This document shows, one piece after another, positions 1 through 9,795 of a stretch of 64,000 nt of DNA (positions within the stretch are counted from its first letter, which is position 1; each line of letters begins with the position of its first letter). Made by a program: the position numbers and the translations under genes. Source of the DNA: Dissulfuribacter thermophilus (GTDB taxonomy: Bacteria; Desulfobacterota; Dissulfuribacteria; Dissulfuribacterales; Dissulfuribacteraceae); NCBI RefSeq assembly GCF_001687335.1, contig NZ_MAGO01000007.1:62001-126000 (forward strand), written 5' to 3'. The notes under the pieces were generated by a model. That model made no database searches. It saw only the letters and a list, made by a program, of their open reading frames with translations, and was not told where the DNA came from.

Positions 1-1
1 C

Positions 2-868
2 TTTAGGCTGGTTCCAAGGATCAATGCAGCAGGTCGAATGGACCATGCTAAGACCGCCCTGAATCTAATGCTTACGGAGGATCATACAGAGGCCCAAAAT
101 CTCGCCTCCATTTTGAGCCGTTACAATTCTGAACGTCAGCGAATTGAAGCACGTATCTTCAAAGAGGCCCTTGAGCTTGCAGAGCATGAAATAGATTCCC
201 CCATAATAATCCTGGTAAACCCTGGATGGAAAAAAGGAGTAATAGGAATTGTGGCCTCAAAACTTATGGATAGATTAAAGCGCCCGGTGATTTTACTGAC
301 TGAGGAACCAGATGGTTCCTTAGAGGGGTCAGGAAGGAGCACATCTCAATTTGACCTCTATGCTATACTGAAATCATGCGAAGAATATTTAGAAGGGTTT
401 GGAGGCCATCGTGCTGCAGCTGGGTTGAGGTTGAGGGCGGAAAATTTTGAGGCCTTTAAGGAGGCTACAATCTCTACAGTAAAAAGTATGGAAGTTTCTA
501 GGACACCAGGACTAAAAATTCATTTTGATATGTCAGTAGAATCTTTAGGAGACCCAGGCCTTAAAGATGTCTTATCTAAATTAGAGCCGTTTGGCCCTGG
601 ATGTGAGCCCCCGGTTTTAAGACTTCAGAATTTTCTGGTAAAGAATATGAATATCGTAGGAAGAAACCACTTAAAGTTACTACTTGTCCCAAAAGATTCA
701 TTATATGTTCGTCCAGTGGAGGTCCTGGGGTGGGGCATGGGAGAATTACAGGAGCTTCCGTGGGGAAAACTAGAATTAGCTTGTACCCCATTTTTCAATA
801 ACTGGAACGGGCAAAGAACCCTCCAACTCAAACTAATGGATGCCCGCTACCATCGTCATGAAGCTTAA
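2..868 (+). CDS. recJ: RecJ single-stranded-DNA exonuclease, C-terminal part (5' end outside window)
   Basis: The frame is open from the left edge, so only about 288 C-terminal residues are present; a whole RecJ is near 570. The first residues read LVPRINAAGRM, the conserved stretch that ends the DHH core, and GGHRAAAGL near base 400 is the DHHA1 signature. The remainder fits the C-terminal OB-like domain. RecJ is a Mg/Mn-dependent 5'-3' ssDNA exonuclease in recombination and mismatch repair; this role comes from the family. The Met codon at 38 is internal, not a start. The stop overlaps the smc start by 11 bp, suggesting coupled translation. Confidence 0.93.
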   Translation, partial: FRLVPRINAAGRMDHAKTALNLMLTEDHTEAQNLASILSRYNSERQRIEARIFKEALELAEHEIDSPIIILVNPGWKKGVIGIVASKLMDRLKRPVILLTEEPDGSLEGSGRSTSQFDLYAILKSCEEYLEGFGGHRAAAGLRLRAENFEAFKEATISTVKSMEVSRTPGLKIHFDMSVESLGDPGLKDVLSKLEPFGPGCEPPVLRLQNFLVKNMNIVGRNHLKLLLVPKDSLYVRPVEVLGWGMGELQELPWGKLELACTPFFNNWNGQRTLQLKLMDARYHRHEA

Positions 869-3800
869 ACGCCTTGTTATAAGAGGATTCAAATCTTTTC
901 CCGACAGGACCATTCTCTCCTTCCCAAGTCAAGGGGTGTCTGCCATTGTTGGCCCAAATGGTTGTGGTAAGTCCAATATACTTGATGCAATCCGTTGGGT
1001 CCTTGGCGAGCAGAGTCCTAAAATGTTAAGGGCAAGGTCCATGGACGAGGTCATCTACAGTGGACCTAATGGAAGGGGAGTGGGATATGCTGAAGTGAAA
1101 ATGGTCCTTGAGGAAGTAGGTGGTAAAAAGTCTGTTGAGATTGCCCGAAGACTCTACAAATCTGGTGAAACCAACTATCTACTTGATGGACGACCTGTAA
1201 GGTTAAAAGACATTCAATACCTGTTCATGGATACTGGCTCTGGTACCCGTGCCTATGCCCTTGTAGACCAGGGGCAGGTCTCTCGTTTTGTAGAAATGGG
1301 GCCAGAGGAGAGAAAGACCCTGATAGAAGAGGCGGCAGGCATTTCAAAGTACAAACAAAAGAGGCGAGAGACAGAAGTCCGCTTGAAAAAGACCTTGGAA
1401 AACATTGAGCGCCTAAACGACATTTTAACTGAGGTCAAGCGAGAGAGGAAAGAGGCAAAACGTGATGCAGAAGTAGCCTTGAAATATCAGGCGCTTAAAG
1501 CTGATTATCATAAGGTGAAAAAGGCAATATTGGGCTCAACCTATAAAAAATATATTGAAAAAAAGGAAGAAATTGAAGTTAAACTCAAGGATATACGCCT
1601 AAAGGTTCTAGCCCTGGATTCAGATCTTGGAAGGATTCATTCAAGCCTCTCTCGGCTCGAAGATGAGGTATTTACACTAGAGGAACGGTACAATGAAAGA
1701 AGTGAGGAGGAAAAGAGGCTTTCCCAGCAGTTAAGAGAACACAAACTGAAAACAGAACAAAGAGAGGAACACTTAAGGCGGCTTACAGATGATCTTCGTG
1801 AAAGGGAATTGAGAATAAAAGACATTTCTCATCGGACAAAGGGGCTTATTTCCAAAAAAGAGAGTTTAAAAGAAAGGATTCATCTCAAGAACGATCAAAT
1901 ACGCCTATTAGAGGGAAAAATAAATGAACTTGTAGCGGCTAAACGCGATGTAGAGGCCCTTGTATTAGAAATAAAGGAGGAGCTTGAGAGTTTAAAAGAC
2001 AGGTTTGTAGATGTCTCCAGTAATCTTGCAAGGAAAGAAGGTGAACTTAAGGCAAGTCTAAAGCAAAAAGCTGAAATCCAAAACAGAATCAGTAAGATCC
2101 AACAAAAGATTTTGGAGCTTTCAAAAAGAGAGAAGATATTAACTCAAGAGTTGGAGGATAAAAACGAAAGATATTTGGCTTTAAAGTTAGAACAGGACTC
2201 TCTTTCACAAAAGATACAGGATATTCAGGCAGAATTAAAGGAGATTCAAGAGAAAGAGAGGGAGATTAAGCAAAAATTTGAGAAGGTTTCACAGGACCTT
2301 GGAGTATCCACTCAACGTATGACCGCCCTATCAGAGATAGTAGAGGGTGGTCTTGATCTTTTTGAGTCCACACGAAGGTTTTTGAAGGAGCTTAAAAGGA
2401 AAGACATACCATTTAAGGGAATACTAGTAGATTTTCTGAATATTGAGCCAGGCAAGGAGAGGATTGTTGAGAAGGCTTTGAGTGAAGTGGTGCTTCAGGG
2501 AATATTGTTTGAAAATAAAGATACAATGAAGGCTGCAAAGGATCTTCTTTCTGAAATGGAGCTTGATGGCCCTATATGGCTTTTTTGGATGGAAGAGAAA
2601 GCGGAGTCTGAGCCCTCCATGGAGAAAGATGCGCCCCTTCTATCTTTCATTGACGCCCCCCATGATGTTTTGCCGCCCATCTTGAGGCGTCTTTCAGGTC
2701 TTAAGCCAAGTAACAATATGTGGATCGATGGGGATGGTGAGGCACTTTTTCTCGGTAAAGAGGTTGAAAAGGGAGATGGGTTAATCGAGAGGAGGGCAGA
2801 GTTATTGAGTCTTAAAAACAAGGTTGCCGAACTTCAAAAAGAATACAATTCCCTTAAAAAGGCCTTAGAGGAGGTATTGGTTTCACGACAAGAGAAAGAA
2901 AAGAGGCTTAAAGAAATACGGACCATGGCCTCTAAGAATAGAGACGAGTCAATAAAATTAGAGGCCTCTTTAGTTCATCTAAAAAAGGAGCTCCAGGGAT
3001 TTAAAGATCGATTACAAGGACTTCGTCTGGAAAAGTCCGCACTTGAGCTCGATTATAAAGAAATGGAAGGGACTGATGGGCTCCTACAGGAACGCGTAGA
3101 GGCCTTGAGGAAGCAATTGGCGGATATCCAAGGAAAACTTGATGAAAGGAAGCAGGCACTGGCAGACTATGAAAAGGTGCTTAAGTCAAGAGATGAAAAT
3201 ATATCTCAACTAAAACAGGAACTCACAAAAGAGCGCACAATGCTTGAGGGTAGTGAGCGGGATTTAAACGGTGTTGAAAAGGCCTTAAGGAAGCTTGAAA
3301 AGGAGAGGGTATCTTTAGATAGTGAAATTAGTAAGGCTAGAGAGCAGATTGAGAGGCAGAGAAATGATCTTTTTTCAGCAAAGGATCTGATATCGAAGAA
3401 TGAAGTACGCCTTTACGAAATTCAGGAGGCAAAAGAGGAAGTTTACAGAGGGCTACGGTCTATTAGAGATAAAATTGCAAACCTTTCTAAGGAAAAGGCA
3501 GATCTTGAGGCAAAGAGAAGGAAACTGGTTGAGGCCCTTCATGCATCTGAGCTTTCTCTTTCCAGGGTTCTTGAGCGGATGAATTCAGTAAATGACGAGG
3601 CCAAAGAGGCCTTTTCACAGGATATTGAGGAGGTGTGGGAGGAATGGGCCTCGCTTATGCATTTAGCGAAGGATCTAAATAAGGAATTAAAGCGTCTAAA
3701 GAAGGCAATGGATTCCCTTGGCCCAGTAAATCACAGTGCCGTAGATAAGCTCAAGGAACTCGATGAGCGTGTTTTGTTTCTAGAAGAGCAACTCAAGGAC

Positions 3801-4325
3801 CTGGAAGGATCTTATAGAGATCTCAAGGAGGCTATTTCAAAGATCGATTCAAGGTGTAGACTGAGACTTAAAGATGCCATTAAAGGCATAAATGAACAGC
3901 TTGAACAGGTGTTTTCGCTGCTATTTGAGGGCGGAAGCGCACGTCTTTCTGTCTCTGGCGAGGAAAGGGATATCCTTGATGTGGGTATAGACTTTATGGT
4001 AAAGCTTCCTGGTAAGTCAGTGAGAAGTCTTAATCTCCTTTCAGGTGGGGAAAAGGCCCTTTCTGCACTAAGCCTCATCTTTTCCATATTCTTTCTTAAG
4101 CCCGCGCCATTTTGTGTGCTCGATGAAGTTGATGCAGCCCTGGATGAAGCAAACTGTCTTCGTTTTGCACGACTCCTGAAGGAAGTTGCGAAAAGATCCC
4201 AAGTAATCCTGATTACCCACAATCCCAGGGTAATGGAGGCAGCTGATTGCCTTTTTGGCGTTACCATGGAGGAAAAAGGGGTTTCAAAACTAGTATCAGT
4301 AAGGTTGGAGTCATTCAATGCCTGA
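858..4325 (+). CDS. smc: Chromosome segregation ATPase SMC
   Basis: A 1155-residue SMC protein, the normal family length. The N-terminal head starts [13 protein letters not shown] and has Walker [10 protein letters not shown] near residue 32. Two long Lys/Glu-rich coiled coils flank a hinge at about residues 500-630. The C-terminal head has signature LLSGGEKAL and Walker [15 protein letters not shown] near residue 1060-1100. SMC dimers with ScpA/B organise and segregate the nucleoid. The frame is open from 840, but the family-typical N-terminus begins at the ATG at 858, inside the end of recJ. Its stop overlaps the next gene by 8 bp. Confidence 0.97.
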   Translation: MKLKRLVIRGFKSFPDRTILSFPSQGVSAIVGPNGCGKSNILDAIRWVLGEQSPKMLRARSMDEVIYSGPNGRGVGYAEVKMVLEEVGGKKSVEIARRLYKSGETNYLLDGRPVRLKDIQYLFMDTGSGTRAYALVDQGQVSRFVEMGPEERKTLIEEAAGISKYKQKRRETEVRLKKTLENIERLNDILTEVKRERKEAKRDAEVALKYQALKADYHKVKKAILGSTYKKYIEKKEEIEVKLKDIRLKVLALDSDLGRIHSSLSRLEDEVFTLEERYNERSEEEKRLSQQLREHKLKTEQREEHLRRLTDDLRERELRIKDISHRTKGLISKKESLKERIHLKNDQIRLLEGKINELVAAKRDVEALVLEIKEELESLKDRFVDVSSNLARKEGELKASLKQKAEIQNRISKIQQKILELSKREKILTQELEDKNERYLALKLEQDSLSQKIQDIQAELKEIQEKEREIKQKFEKVSQDLGVSTQRMTALSEIVEGGLDLFESTRRFLKELKRKDIPFKGILVDFLNIEPGKERIVEKALSEVVLQGILFENKDTMKAAKDLLSEMELDGPIWLFWMEEKAESEPSMEKDAPLLSFIDAPHDVLPPILRRLSGLKPSNNMWIDGDGEALFLGKEVEKGDGLIERRAELLSLKNKVAELQKEYNSLKKALEEVLVSRQEKEKRLKEIRTMASKNRDESIKLEASLVHLKKELQGFKDRLQGLRLEKSALELDYKEMEGTDGLLQERVEALRKQLADIQGKLDERKQALADYEKVLKSRDENISQLKQELTKERTMLEGSERDLNGVEKALRKLEKERVSLDSEISKAREQIERQRNDLFSAKDLISKNEVRLYEIQEAKEEVYRGLRSIRDKIANLSKEKADLEAKRRKLVEALHASELSLSRVLERMNSVNDEAKEAFSQDIEEVWEEWASLMHLAKDLNKELKRLKKAMDSLGPVNHSAVDKLKELDERVLFLEEQLKDLEGSYRDLKEAISKIDSRCRLRLKDAIKGINEQLEQVFSLLFEGGSARLSVSGEERDILDVGIDFMVKLPGKSVRSLNLLSGGEKALSALSLIFSIFFLKPAPFCVLDEVDAALDEANCLRFARLLKEVAKRSQVILITHNPRVMEAADCLFGVTMEEKGVSKLVSVRLESFNA

Positions 4326-5055
4326 TTTAAAAAAAACGATTGCCTATCTTTATATGGAAGAAACAAAGTTTGATCGTGATACCCTGTATGAACGGGTCAG
4401 ACCAAATATCCTTCCGGCAGAACCATTCAAACGTTATAAAGACGCGGAAAAAGTGCTTCTGGCACGGCGTTGGGATGGAAAAAGCGCAGATCTGTGGAAG
4501 GTGCTGCAAGAGAGGAGGTCCAGGCGCAACTATACACGTGCTGCCATATCCCTTGGAGACCTTTCAATTCTCTTGTGGGCAAGTCAGGGGGTCACAGCTC
4601 AAGCAGGTCCATATTATCTCAGAACCGCACCTTCTGCAGGTGCTCTTTATTCCATAGAGACCTATTTGGTGGCAGAACGGGTAGAAGGGGTAAAGCCTGG
4701 GCTCTACCACTATGATGTAAAGGGGTTTCAACTTGAGACCCTAAAAAAGGGAGAATTTCTTAATGACATTTCACGAATTGCCCTTGGACAGGGGTTTTTG
4801 CGGGATGCTGCATGTGTTTTCATCTGGACCTCTGTGCTCAGACGTACAATGTCAAAGTACGGGAATAGGGGGCTTCGCTATATTTTTTTGGATGCTGGCC
4901 ATATTTGCCAGAATCTTATGCTTGCATCTGAGGCACTCGATCTTGGAGCATGCCCTGTAGCAGCTTTTTTTGATATGGAATTAAATGAATTTCTCGGTAT
5001 TGATGGCATTGAAGAAACTGCCATTTACCTTGCAGCTGTTGGGAGGATTGAATAA
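4318..5055 (+). CDS. SagB/ThcOx-type nitroreductase family oxidoreductase
   Basis: 245 residues of the FMN-dependent nitroreductase fold. The FMN-binding start [11 protein letters not shown] is near residue 62. [17 protein letters not shown] and PGLYHYD are typical of the SagB-type dehydrogenase branch, and [20 protein letters not shown] is the conserved helix near the C-terminus. SagB relatives oxidise azoline rings in peptide natural products, but isolated copies like this one, with no cyclodehydratase or precursor peptide nearby, have no defined substrate. The ATG overlaps the smc stop by 8 bp and its TAA shares a base with the dtd ATG, so it sits inside a tight operon of housekeeping genes. 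Confidence 0.85.
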   Translation: MPDLKKTIAYLYMEETKFDRDTLYERVRPNILPAEPFKRYKDAEKVLLARRWDGKSADLWKVLQERRSRRNYTRAAISLGDLSILLWASQGVTAQAGPYYLRTAPSAGALYSIETYLVAERVEGVKPGLYHYDVKGFQLETLKKGEFLNDISRIALGQGFLRDAACVFIWTSVLRRTMSKYGNRGLRYIFLDAGHICQNLMLASEALDLGACPVAAFFDMELNEFLGIDGIEETAIYLAAVGRIE

Positions 5056-5504
5056 TGCGTGCAGTAGTGCAAAGAGTTAAAGAGGCCTGGGTACAGGTTG
5101 AGAACAGAGAAGTTTCCAGGATTGAACAGGGCTTTTTGGTTCTCCTTGGGGTAGGAGATGAGGATACTGAGAAGGACGTGGCGTACTTGGCAGACAAGGT
5201 GGTAAACTTGAGGGTCTTTGAAGATGAAGAGGGCAAGATGAACAAATCCCTTATTGACGTTGGTGGCGAGATGCTCATTGTGTCTCAGTTTACTCTCTAT
5301 GGCGATTGTCGGAAAGGCAGACGTCCATCTTTTTCCCATGCCGCGACACCGGATCATGCAGTGCCATTATATGAAGCATTTTGTGAAAAGGTAAAAAATT
5401 ATAACATTACAGTGAAACAAGGTATCTTTCAGGCCCACATGGAAGTTGGATTAATAAATGACGGACCTGTTACTCTACTACTAGACTCAAAGCGGGTGTT
5501 TTAA
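5055..5504 (+). CDS. dtd: D-aminoacyl-tRNA deacylase
   Basis: 149 residues, full length. MRAVVQRV start, SQFTLYGD active-site motif and NDGPVT with the Gly-cisPro pair that reads D-chirality are all present. DTD hydrolyses D-aminoacyl-tRNA (and Gly-tRNA-Ala) in the cytoplasm and acts as a dimer; this is family knowledge. The ATG overlaps the previous stop as TAATG. The stop codon TAA is directly followed by the terminal inverted repeat of the 5505-5760 element, so the last two bases of the stop may belong to a slightly longer TIR (15 bp if 5503-5504 and 5761-5762 are included). Confidence 0.96.
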   Translation: MRAVVQRVKEAWVQVENREVSRIEQGFLVLLGVGDEDTEKDVAYLADKVVNLRVFEDEEGKMNKSLIDVGGEMLIVSQFTLYGDCRKGRRPSFSHAATPDHAVPLYEAFCEKVKNYNITVKQGIFQAHMEVGLINDGPVTLLLDSKRVF

Positions 5505-5760
5505 CCCGGATTATGCAGCTCGAAAGCCTTGCCGAAGATGCGAGGCGGAGGGCACTCAAGGAGTACTTTGGTACTTCAAGTTCCCTACAACAAAGAGACC
5601 TCGGTAAAATTGCGAGCCCCTTGCGGCTTCAAATGCCTGAGAATTTATCACGGATTGAACATCACCTTTTGGGTGAAGGCACAATGGAACAGATGTATGC
5701 TAACTATGCAATAATTCATAGAAATTACTTCCTTCAGGTATTTGAAGTGCATAATCCGGG
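5505..5760. repeat. Structured MITE-like repeat, copy 1 (256 bp)
   Basis: Bounded by perfect 13-bp terminal inverted repeats (CCCGGATTATGCA, 5505-5517; complement 5748-5760), 15 bp if the flanking AA/TT is counted. Inside, arm 1 (5518-5535) pairs imperfectly with 5601-5617. Between them lies a core hairpin AGTAC-TTTG-GTACT (5562-5575). Arm 2 (5627-5640) pairs with 5734-5747 through 13 Watson-Crick pairs and one G-T. Copy 2 at 16591-16848 has the same order of paired arms and the same core but different arm sequences. It lies between convergent dtd and cbiB. An open frame across it looks non-coding. No transposase is encoded. Confidence 0.85.
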
Positions 5761-5799
5761 TTCAAATGTAGGTGTTATAGGGGGCTGTTTCCCTTGTGA

Positions 5800-6759
5800 T
5801 TAGTTAATTGAAAAAGTTTTGAGATGGCTAATGATGCCAAGGACAAGGGCGAACATGAGTGCGCTAATATGAAGGAGTTTTACTGCACGTCTTATATCTT
5901 TTGCCGTGGGAGGGGCGCCTTCGGGATTTAAAAAAGCCCTGTTTTTTATGCCTTCCCTATAATGTGTTGGGCCTCCAAGGCGTACACCAAGGGCGTGAGA
6001 AAATGCAGCCTCTGAGATGCCTGAATTTGGACTTTCGTGGCCTTTTCCATCTATGAGGGCCTTTTTTATAATGTTTGGTTGCCATTTGCCCAAGAAAAGT
6101 GTGGCAATGGCGATGAAAACAGGTGATATCCTAGAGGGGATGAAGTTGAGAAGGTCATCCAATCTTGCGGATGCCCAACCCAGACGTTTGTATTTTTTGT
6201 CTTTGTATCCCACCATAGCATCCAAGGTGTTTACTGCCCTATAGAAGACTGCTAAGGCCGCTCCCCCAATGGCCCAGTAAAATAGGGGCGCAAGCACTGC
6301 ATCGACAAAGTTTTCTCCTACAGTCTCTATGGCAGCACGAGATATTTCAGTGGCGTCTAGCCCTTTGGTCTCTCTGCCAACTATCCTTGCTAGCCTAATG
6401 CGTGCAAGGCCTAAGTCCCCTTGATCGAGGGCATTTGCCACTACCATGGCCTCTTCTCCAAGAGACCTTAGGCCAAGGGTAAAATATAAGATGATTCCAG
6501 AGGTAATTGTGCCAGCCAAGGCCCCATGAGTCCATGCAAAGCGGATAAGAAGATGGGAGACAAAGAAGAAGGTGCAGGGTATTAAAGTAGCCAAAAATAT
6601 ACCCTTTAAGGTCTCATTTATAGGAACAGGTTTTAAGAGTCTTTCTACATATTGGATTGAATAGCCAATGATCCTCACTGGGTGGAGGTGAAACTCTGGG
6701 TCTCCCAACAGGAGGTCTAGTAGGATGGCAATTGCGAGGACCTGAATTGGTTCTACCAT
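5800..6759 (-). CDS. cbiB: Adenosylcobinamide-phosphate synthase, cobalamin biosynthesis membrane protein
   Basis: 319 residues of the CobD/CbiB family. It attaches the aminopropanol-phosphate arm to adenosylcobyric acid, late in B12 synthesis. Seen: N-terminal membrane segment with LLDLLLGDPEFHLHPVRIIG (family signature), several hydrophobic helices, central ETVGENFVDAVLAPLF, and NSGISEAAFSHALGVRLGGP near residue 240. It lies 9 bp downstream of cobQ on the same strand, making a two-gene cobalamin unit. Its 3' end faces dtd across the structured repeat. Named cbiB (cobD in Pseudomonas nomenclature). Confidence 0.95.
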   Translation of the reverse strand: MVEPIQVLAIAILLDLLLGDPEFHLHPVRIIGYSIQYVERLLKPVPINETLKGIFLATLIPCTFFFVSHLLIRFAWTHGALAGTITSGIILYFTLGLRSLGEEAMVVANALDQGDLGLARIRLARIVGRETKGLDATEISRAAIETVGENFVDAVLAPLFYWAIGGAALAVFYRAVNTLDAMVGYKDKKYKRLGWASARLDDLLNFIPSRISPVFIAIATLFLGKWQPNIIKKALIDGKGHESPNSGISEAAFSHALGVRLGGPTHYREGIKNRAFLNPEGAPPTAKDIRRAVKLLHISALMFALVLGIISHLKTFSIN

Positions 6760-6768
6760 TTTTCTTTA

Positions 6769-8295
6769 TTAGTGGCCTCTGCGTTTAAGAGATTGATCGA
6801 GTAGGGCAAATATTTTTTCTATCCCAATCCCTTCCTCGATCCAATTGGCCAAGGTATCTAGATTTTTTTCTTTGAAGGCCCTGTAGGATGTAGTCTTGTT
6901 TAAGGGTGCCATCCCCTTTCTCAGTCTCAAATAGTCGAGAAATCTGCGTCTTAAAATGTCATTTTCGAAAAGGCCATGAAGGTATGTGCCAATTATCAGG
7001 CCATCCTTTGTCATGAGACCAAGTTTTGAATTGTCAGGGGATACCGGCACATACTGGTCCAGTTCTGAGTCAAAATAGGTCACTCCTGAGTGTATCTCAT
7101 AACCTTCTACTCTAATGGGCTCGCTTTCTGGAAATAATATAGTTGCGGTTGTCTGAGAAAGATGTTTTTGGGGAAGCATCTTTGTTACAACTGGAAGAAG
7201 TCCAAGTCCGTCAGTGCTCCCTGGAGGCCCTTCTATGCCGCAGCTGTCTTGAACATCTTTTCCCATCATCTGAAATCCGCCACAGATCCCCAAGATCACC
7301 ACCTGTTTCGTACTTGCAAGCCTAATAATTTCCCTTTTTAAACCCGTTTTTTCTAGAAACTCCAAGTCACTTCGGGTAGCTTTTGACCCTGGGATGATCA
7401 CACAATCAAGTTCTTTCTGTAGACCGTCAGGATTATCAATAAGAGTGATCTCACAGTCCTCTTCCAAGGAAAATGGAATAAAATCCGTAAAATTACTTAT
7501 ACGTTTTAGATGAATAATGCCAAGACGAATCTTTGCACCAGGCCTTTTGGTCCCAATAAACCTTGCAAACATTCCATCTTCCTGGTCTACAATGACATCC
7601 TGTAGCCATGGCAGAACCCCTAAGAAAGGAATTCCTACCATTTCCTCAAAGGCTTTAAGCCCTGGCCTAAGGAGTTCAACGTCCCCTCTGAATTTATTTA
7701 TTAAAAGTCCTTTGATGAGGTGTTTGTGTTCGGTTTCAATAAGGTCGATTGTGCCTTTAAGCCAGGCAAAGACACCACCTTTGTCAATGTCGCCTACTAA
7801 AATGCATGGGGCATTTGCGTGAGCCGCCATTTTAGTGTTAACTAGATCTCTGGATTGAAGATTGATTTCGGCAGGGCTTCCTGCCCCTTCCATGACAATT
7901 ACCTCATATTCCTTGCTAAGTTCATCATAGATTTCATTGACGAGCTTTTGATGTTGGGGGAAAAGACGGTAGTATTCTCTAGCACCAATGGTACACTTTG
8001 GTTCACCAAGGACTATTACCTGAGATGTGGAATCCCCATTGGGTTTTAGGAGAATGGGATTCATTCGACAGTCTGGAAGAATGCCTGCTGCCTCTGCCTG
8101 GTAGGCCTGGGCCCTGCCCATCTCCTTTCCATCAAGGGTAACAAAGGAGTTTAATGCCATATTCTGTGCCTTGAATGGAGCACATTTTATACCCCTTTTC
8201 CTTAGAACCCGTAATATCCCAGCTACGATGACACTTTTTCCAACTCCGCTTCCTGTGCCAAGTACCATGAGTGACCGTGCACGTTTTTCTGACAT
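6769..8295 (-). CDS. cobQ: Cobyric acid synthase (glutamine-hydrolysing)
   Basis: 508 residues, the usual length for CobQ/CbiP. It amidates adenosylcobyrinic acid a,c-diamide at positions b, d, e and g using glutamine and ATP. Seen: P-loop GTGSGVGKS at residues 13-21, KAQNMALNSFVT near 43, and EGAGSPAEINLQSRD near 135. The C-terminal class I amidotransferase domain has the nucleophile Cys in ILGICGGFQMMG and the His in GTYLHGLFEND. The start ATG follows an AAAGGGG ribosome site. The 270 bp upstream hold no recognisable complete B12-box riboswitch, so regulation is not evident. Confidence 0.96.
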   Translation of the reverse strand: MSEKRARSLMVLGTGSGVGKSVIVAGILRVLRKRGIKCAPFKAQNMALNSFVTLDGKEMGRAQAYQAEAAGILPDCRMNPILLKPNGDSTSQVIVLGEPKCTIGAREYYRLFPQHQKLVNEIYDELSKEYEVIVMEGAGSPAEINLQSRDLVNTKMAAHANAPCILVGDIDKGGVFAWLKGTIDLIETEHKHLIKGLLINKFRGDVELLRPGLKAFEEMVGIPFLGVLPWLQDVIVDQEDGMFARFIGTKRPGAKIRLGIIHLKRISNFTDFIPFSLEEDCEITLIDNPDGLQKELDCVIIPGSKATRSDLEFLEKTGLKREIIRLASTKQVVILGICGGFQMMGKDVQDSCGIEGPPGSTDGLGLLPVVTKMLPQKHLSQTTATILFPESEPIRVEGYEIHSGVTYFDSELDQYVPVSPDNSKLGLMTKDGLIIGTYLHGLFENDILRRRFLDYLRLRKGMAPLNKTTSYRAFKEKNLDTLANWIEEGIGIEKIFALLDQSLKRRGH

Positions 8296-8456
8296 TAGCT
8301 GCCCCTTTAATTTGTCTATTTCAGGAGATTTTGGGCAAGATAAGCTTATGACATCAAGGTTTCAAGCTCTTTGTAGAGTTTAATTTTAAAGGTATGGATT
8401 TCGCCACATTGATTTTTCGTTCCTATGGTGCAGTCCTGCTGGGGTTTTTAAGTTCC

Positions 8457-8485
8457 TTGACACTATCTCCTGGCCTCATTAGATT
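8457..8485 (+). promoter_or_regulatory. Sigma-70 promoter for tRNA-Arg
   Basis: TTGACA at 8457-8462, a 17-base spacer and TAGATT at 8480-8485 (4/6 match to the -10). It points at the tRNA gene, which would start about 75 nt after the predicted initiation site. The rest of 8296-8567 shows no gene. Confidence 0.6.
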
Positions 8486-8567
8486 AGAGACTTCCAGCAA
8501 CAAATGTCTCATTTTGTCTATGCCGTGACGAGGATGGTGAGATTGTTCTTGAAATGGTTGTAATTGC

Positions 8568-8644
<77 letters not shown>

Positions 8645-8650
8645 TTTGAA

Positions 8651-9772
8651 TCATGTGTCTAGTCGCTTTTCACCTAAAAGAATCTGAAGATATCTCCTTG
8701 CGCTTTCTTCAACAGTGTATTCAGCTACAGCCTGTTGAAGTATCTTTGATGGCAATGGAGACTTAAGGACCTTAATCATTGCCTCAGCCAGTGCCTTGTA
8801 GTCGCCAGGAGGAACAAGGGGGCCAAAGCGTCCATTTTGGAGTATCTCTTTTGGGCCGCTTGGGCAATCAGTTGAGGCCACTGGCACGCCAAGGGCTAGG
8901 GCCTCTGTCAAGGCATTTGGAGAGCCTTCCCAGCGAGAAGAAAGCACAAAGAGATCTGCATTTTTTATATATGGGTAAGGGTTTGGAGTGAAACCTGGTA
9001 AGTCAACGGACTCCTTAAGTTTCAATCCCCTTATCAATTCCGTTAGTTCGCGTCTCATGCCACCTTCTCCCAGGATGATGAGCCTGGAGGGTATGTTCTG
9101 TTGCACAATATGAAACGCCTTTATAAGGGTGCCAAAGTCTTTTTGCCTGGTTAGACGGCCTATTCCCAGGATGACCGGGATCTCTTTATTGATTAACCAG
9201 GGATGGTTAATAGTTTCTTTTGAAAGTTTGTAAAGTTTTTCCGTGATAACGGGGTTTCGGACAACGTGAAATCGTGTCGCTTTAAGGCCAGTTATATTTG
9301 CGAGGTCTTCGGCAACACCTCTTGACACGCAGATGGTTTCATCAATCAACCTGTAACTCAATTTCATTATAAGATTTCTTATAATGCGTGTAGGAAGGGG
9401 TTTTTCTCTTATGCCTTCTGATACGGTGGTCCCCAACCTTGCCACAATTCTAGTCTTTGATTTAGTAAGGGTTTTTGCCATGGCTGCCACAAATATGGCT
9501 CTGTCTTTAGCTGCAAGAAGGGCGTGGGGACGTTCTGTTTTAAGGAATTTGATGAGTTCTGGAAGTGCTGTGAAGTTATGTCGGGTCTTGAGTTTTATGA
9601 GGTTTACTTTATTGGGAATTGCATCAAGATAGTGCAGGTTGTCTGCCCTGATTAAGAGGAGGTCAGTCTTTACTCCAAAGGCAGAAAAACCATTTACTAG
9701 ATTGGAAATCATCCGCTCTACGCCTCCGGTTCCGGAAAAGGAGGCAAGTATGGCAATCTTTTTCTCTTCCAT
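8651..9772 (-). CDS. Glycosyltransferase family 4 (LPS cluster, paralog A)
   Basis: About 373 residues of the GT-B/GT4 fold. GTGGVERMISNLV near the N-terminus is the acceptor-side Gly loop. VILGIGRLTRQKDFGTLIKAF and the C-terminal EGSPNALTEALALGVPVAS contain the nucleotide-sugar-binding E-x7-E signature. It probably adds a sugar to core or O-antigen at the inner membrane; donor and linkage cannot be told. The frame is open to an ATG at 9814, but the ATG at 9772 matches the N-terminus of the neighbouring paralog and avoids a 19-bp overlap; the ribosome sites are weak for both. It is last in the minus-strand LPS cluster. Confidence 0.85.
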   Translation of the reverse strand: MEEKKIAILASFSGTGGVERMISNLVNGFSAFGVKTDLLLIRADNLHYLDAIPNKVNLIKLKTRHNFTALPELIKFLKTERPHALLAAKDRAIFVAAMAKTLTKSKTRIVARLGTTVSEGIREKPLPTRIIRNLIMKLSYRLIDETICVSRGVAEDLANITGLKATRFHVVRNPVITEKLYKLSKETINHPWLINKEIPVILGIGRLTRQKDFGTLIKAFHIVQQNIPSRLIILGEGGMRRELTELIRGLKLKESVDLPGFTPNPYPYIKNADLFVLSSRWEGSPNALTEALALGVPVASTDCPSGPKEILQNGRFGPLVPPGDYKALAEAMIKVLKSPLPSKILQQAVAEYTVEESARRYLQILLGEKRLDT

Positions 9773-9795
9773 ATTCTCGTCCATAGAAAAATGGT

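Noticed and set aside
3400-3582. Small frame inside smc and similar shadow frames in other genes
   Set aside because: They lie in alternative frames of well-supported genes and show no independent ribosome sites or motifs.
5505-5760. Integron attC site
   Set aside because: The terminal bases do not fit the RYYYAAC/GTTRRRY core sites, the element is larger than typical attC sites, and no integrase or cassette array is present.
5513-5803. 96-codon frame across the first structured repeat
   Set aside because: It is explained by the repeat: it runs through the inverted arms and copy 2 does not preserve the reading frame.
8296-8567. Possible cobalamin riboswitch upstream of cobQ
   Set aside because: The minus strand contains GGCCAGGAGA, part of a B12 box, but the rest of the box and the other conserved elements are missing.
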